From Wenzhouxiangellaceae bacterium (GTDB taxonomy: Bacteria; Pseudomonadota; Gammaproteobacteria; Xanthomonadales; Wenzhouxiangellaceae), in the NCBI GenBank assembly GCA_023258355.1, contig JALQZL010000002.1, forward strand, positions 6,482-14,997: DNA of 8,516 nt, written 5' to 3'. Below, piece after piece: positions 7,384-8,516 of this stretch. The notes beneath the pieces were generated by a model. It did not search any database. It was not told where the DNA came from and saw only the letters and a list, made by a program, of their open reading frames with translations. Position 1 is the stretch's first letter. Every line of letters begins with the position of its first letter. The position numbers and the translations under genes were made by a program.

Positions 7384-8516
7384 GCCAAACCCACCCCGAG
7401 ACCAAATTATCGGCATCGCTTTTTGGCGTTCCGTGAGGATCTTTGGCCTCCTGGCTGGTGCGGTGTTAGGCGCCGTTTTGATCGTGCAAGTGGCTCAGCG
7501 CTTCATGGCGCCGGTGGCTGAAGTGATCACTGAGGACGCCTCGGTCGATTTATCGGGCCTGTTGGATAATGCAGACCAACCCAATCCACCCCAGGCTCAG
7601 TTTGTCAATATCACCGCATCGGCGGGCATCGATTTTGTGCACCAAAATGGCGCCTTCGGCGAACGGCTGTTGCCCGAGACCATGGGTGGTGGGGTGGCTT
7701 ACTTGGACTACGACAACGATGGGGACCAAGACCTTTTGTTTGTCAGTAGCAATGTCTGGTCCTTTGTCGACGCGCGCGAGCCTTTTGAAACCTTGAGGCT
7801 GTATGCCAACGATGGTGAGGGTCAATTCAGCGATGTCACCGACCGCACGGGTCTCAATGGGCTGGATGCTTATGGTATGGGTTTGGCTGTGGGAGACTAT
7901 GACGGTGATGGGTGGCTGGATGTCTTTGTCACCGCCGTTGGTCATAACGTGCTCTATCACAACAGAGAAGGTGTTTTTGAAAGCGTCACCGAACAAGCAG
8001 GCGTGGGTGGTGAGCCTAATGCTTGGAGTACGGGCGCGACTTTTTTTGATGCCAACAATGACGGTTGGCTCGATTTGTATGTGGCCAATTATGTGGTCTG
8101 GTCACGAGATATTGATATTGAAGTGGACTATCGATTGACTGGCATTGGACGTGCTTATGGACCCCCTTCCAATTTTCAAGGCACGCAACCTTATCTCTAT
8201 ATCAATCAAGGCGACGGTACGTTTATCGATGCCTCCCAAGAGGCTGGCCTCCGCATAGAACACCCCACCACGGGCAATGGCATTGGTAAGGGATTGGCTG
8301 TTATCCCAGTCGACATTGACCACAATGGCTTGACCGACCTGGTGGTGGCGAATGATACGACCCGCAATTTTGTTTTTCTTAATGAGACTGACCCTGCCAC
8401 GCCGATGCGTGTGCGTTTCCGTGAAGCCGGTACGGAGCTTGGGTTGGGGTTTGATCGCAATGGCTTGGCAACGGGCGCCATGGGTATTGATTTTGCCCAT
8501 TACAAAAATGACGATG
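7373..8516 (+). CDS. Membrane-anchored CRTAC1-family FG-GAP/VCBS protein, cut by the window end
   Basis: The reading frame from ATG 7373 stays open to the window edge, giving 381 complete codons. A single hydrophobic helix (about 23-42) preceded by Arg/Lys/His residues looks like an uncleaved signal anchor, leaving the rest in the periplasm. The body follows the CRTAC1 pattern: FVNITASAGIDFVHQNG (77-93), PETMGGGVAYLDYDNDGDQD (101-120), FSDVTDRTGL (152-161), then AYGPPSNFQG and YLYINQGDGTF (261-284). Calcium-type Asp loops lie at 112-120, 175-183, 226-234 and 314-322, each opening a propeller blade. Family members usually run to 500-650 residues and end in an ASPIC/UnbV domain, so roughly the last third is probably missing here. 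The gene overlaps the cytochrome gene by 11 bases and has only a weak AAAGAGA upstream, which suggests translational coupling. No enzyme motif is seen; binding or scaffolding is the likely role. Family assignment is firm; function is unknown. Confidence 0.9.
   Translation, partial: MSHKPNPPRDQIIGIAFWRSVRIFGLLAGAVLGAVLIVQVAQRFMAPVAEVITEDASVDLSGLLDNADQPNPPQAQFVNITASAGIDFVHQNGAFGERLLPETMGGGVAYLDYDNDGDQDLLFVSSNVWSFVDAREPFETLRLYANDGEGQFSDVTDRTGLNGLDAYGMGLAVGDYDGDGWLDVFVTAVGHNVLYHNREGVFESVTEQAGVGGEPNAWSTGATFFDANNDGWLDLYVANYVVWSRDIDIEVDYRLTGIGRAYGPPSNFQGTQPYLYINQGDGTFIDASQEAGLRIEHPTTGNGIGKGLAVIPVDIDHNGLTDLVVANDTTRNFVFLNETDPATPMRVRFREAGTELGLGFDRNGLATGAMGIDFAHYKNDD

Noticed and set aside
7550..7996. 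Antisense open frame of about 148 codons
   Set aside because: It is opposite the CRTAC1 coding sequence, whose FG-GAP motifs are unmistakable; no ribosome site or family signal supports the reverse frame.

Overview
The window is a gene-dense, single-strand stretch of what looks like a Gram-negative, probably gammaproteobacterial, chromosome. The evidence is an E. coli-like C-terminus of dihydrolipoamide dehydrogenase, a lipobox lipoprotein, an inner-membrane multihaem cytochrome and Shine-Dalgarno-type ribosome sites. The lineage is an inference; nothing here fixes a genus. All five genes lie on the + strand. The largest gap between them is 7 bases, and three of the four junctions overlap (14, 1 and 11 bases), so the window reads as part of one operon that runs off both ends. 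There is no stretch of 300 bases without a gene, and I see no tRNA, rRNA, CRISPR array, insertion sequence or convincing terminator.

Layout: (1) 1-275, the 3' end of lpdA (E3 subunit of 2-oxoacid dehydrogenases). (2) 283-1272, a nitrilase-superfamily carbon-nitrogen hydrolase with its Glu-Lys-Cys triad intact. (3) 1259-4627, a very large lipoprotein with TPR repeats, FG-GAP/VCBS calcium-loop repeats, an ASPIC/UnbV-like segment and a C-terminal region of about 400 residues. (4) 4627-7383, a five-helix membrane protein followed by five CxxCH haem c sites, a beta-rich segment and TPR repeats. (5) 7373 to the window end, a membrane-anchored CRTAC1-type FG-GAP protein that is cut by the window edge.

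Genes 3-5 are the interesting part. They look like an envelope-spanning redox module. The membrane section of gene 4 carries two pairs of histidines placed as in di-haem b cytochromes, with a predicted topology that puts the five c haems in the periplasm. The flanking gene products are large beta-propeller-like proteins, one predicted to be an outer-membrane lipoprotein and one anchored in the inner membrane. The electron donor, acceptor and substrate cannot be read from the sequence. The link between this module and the upstream lpdA and amidase genes is positional only.
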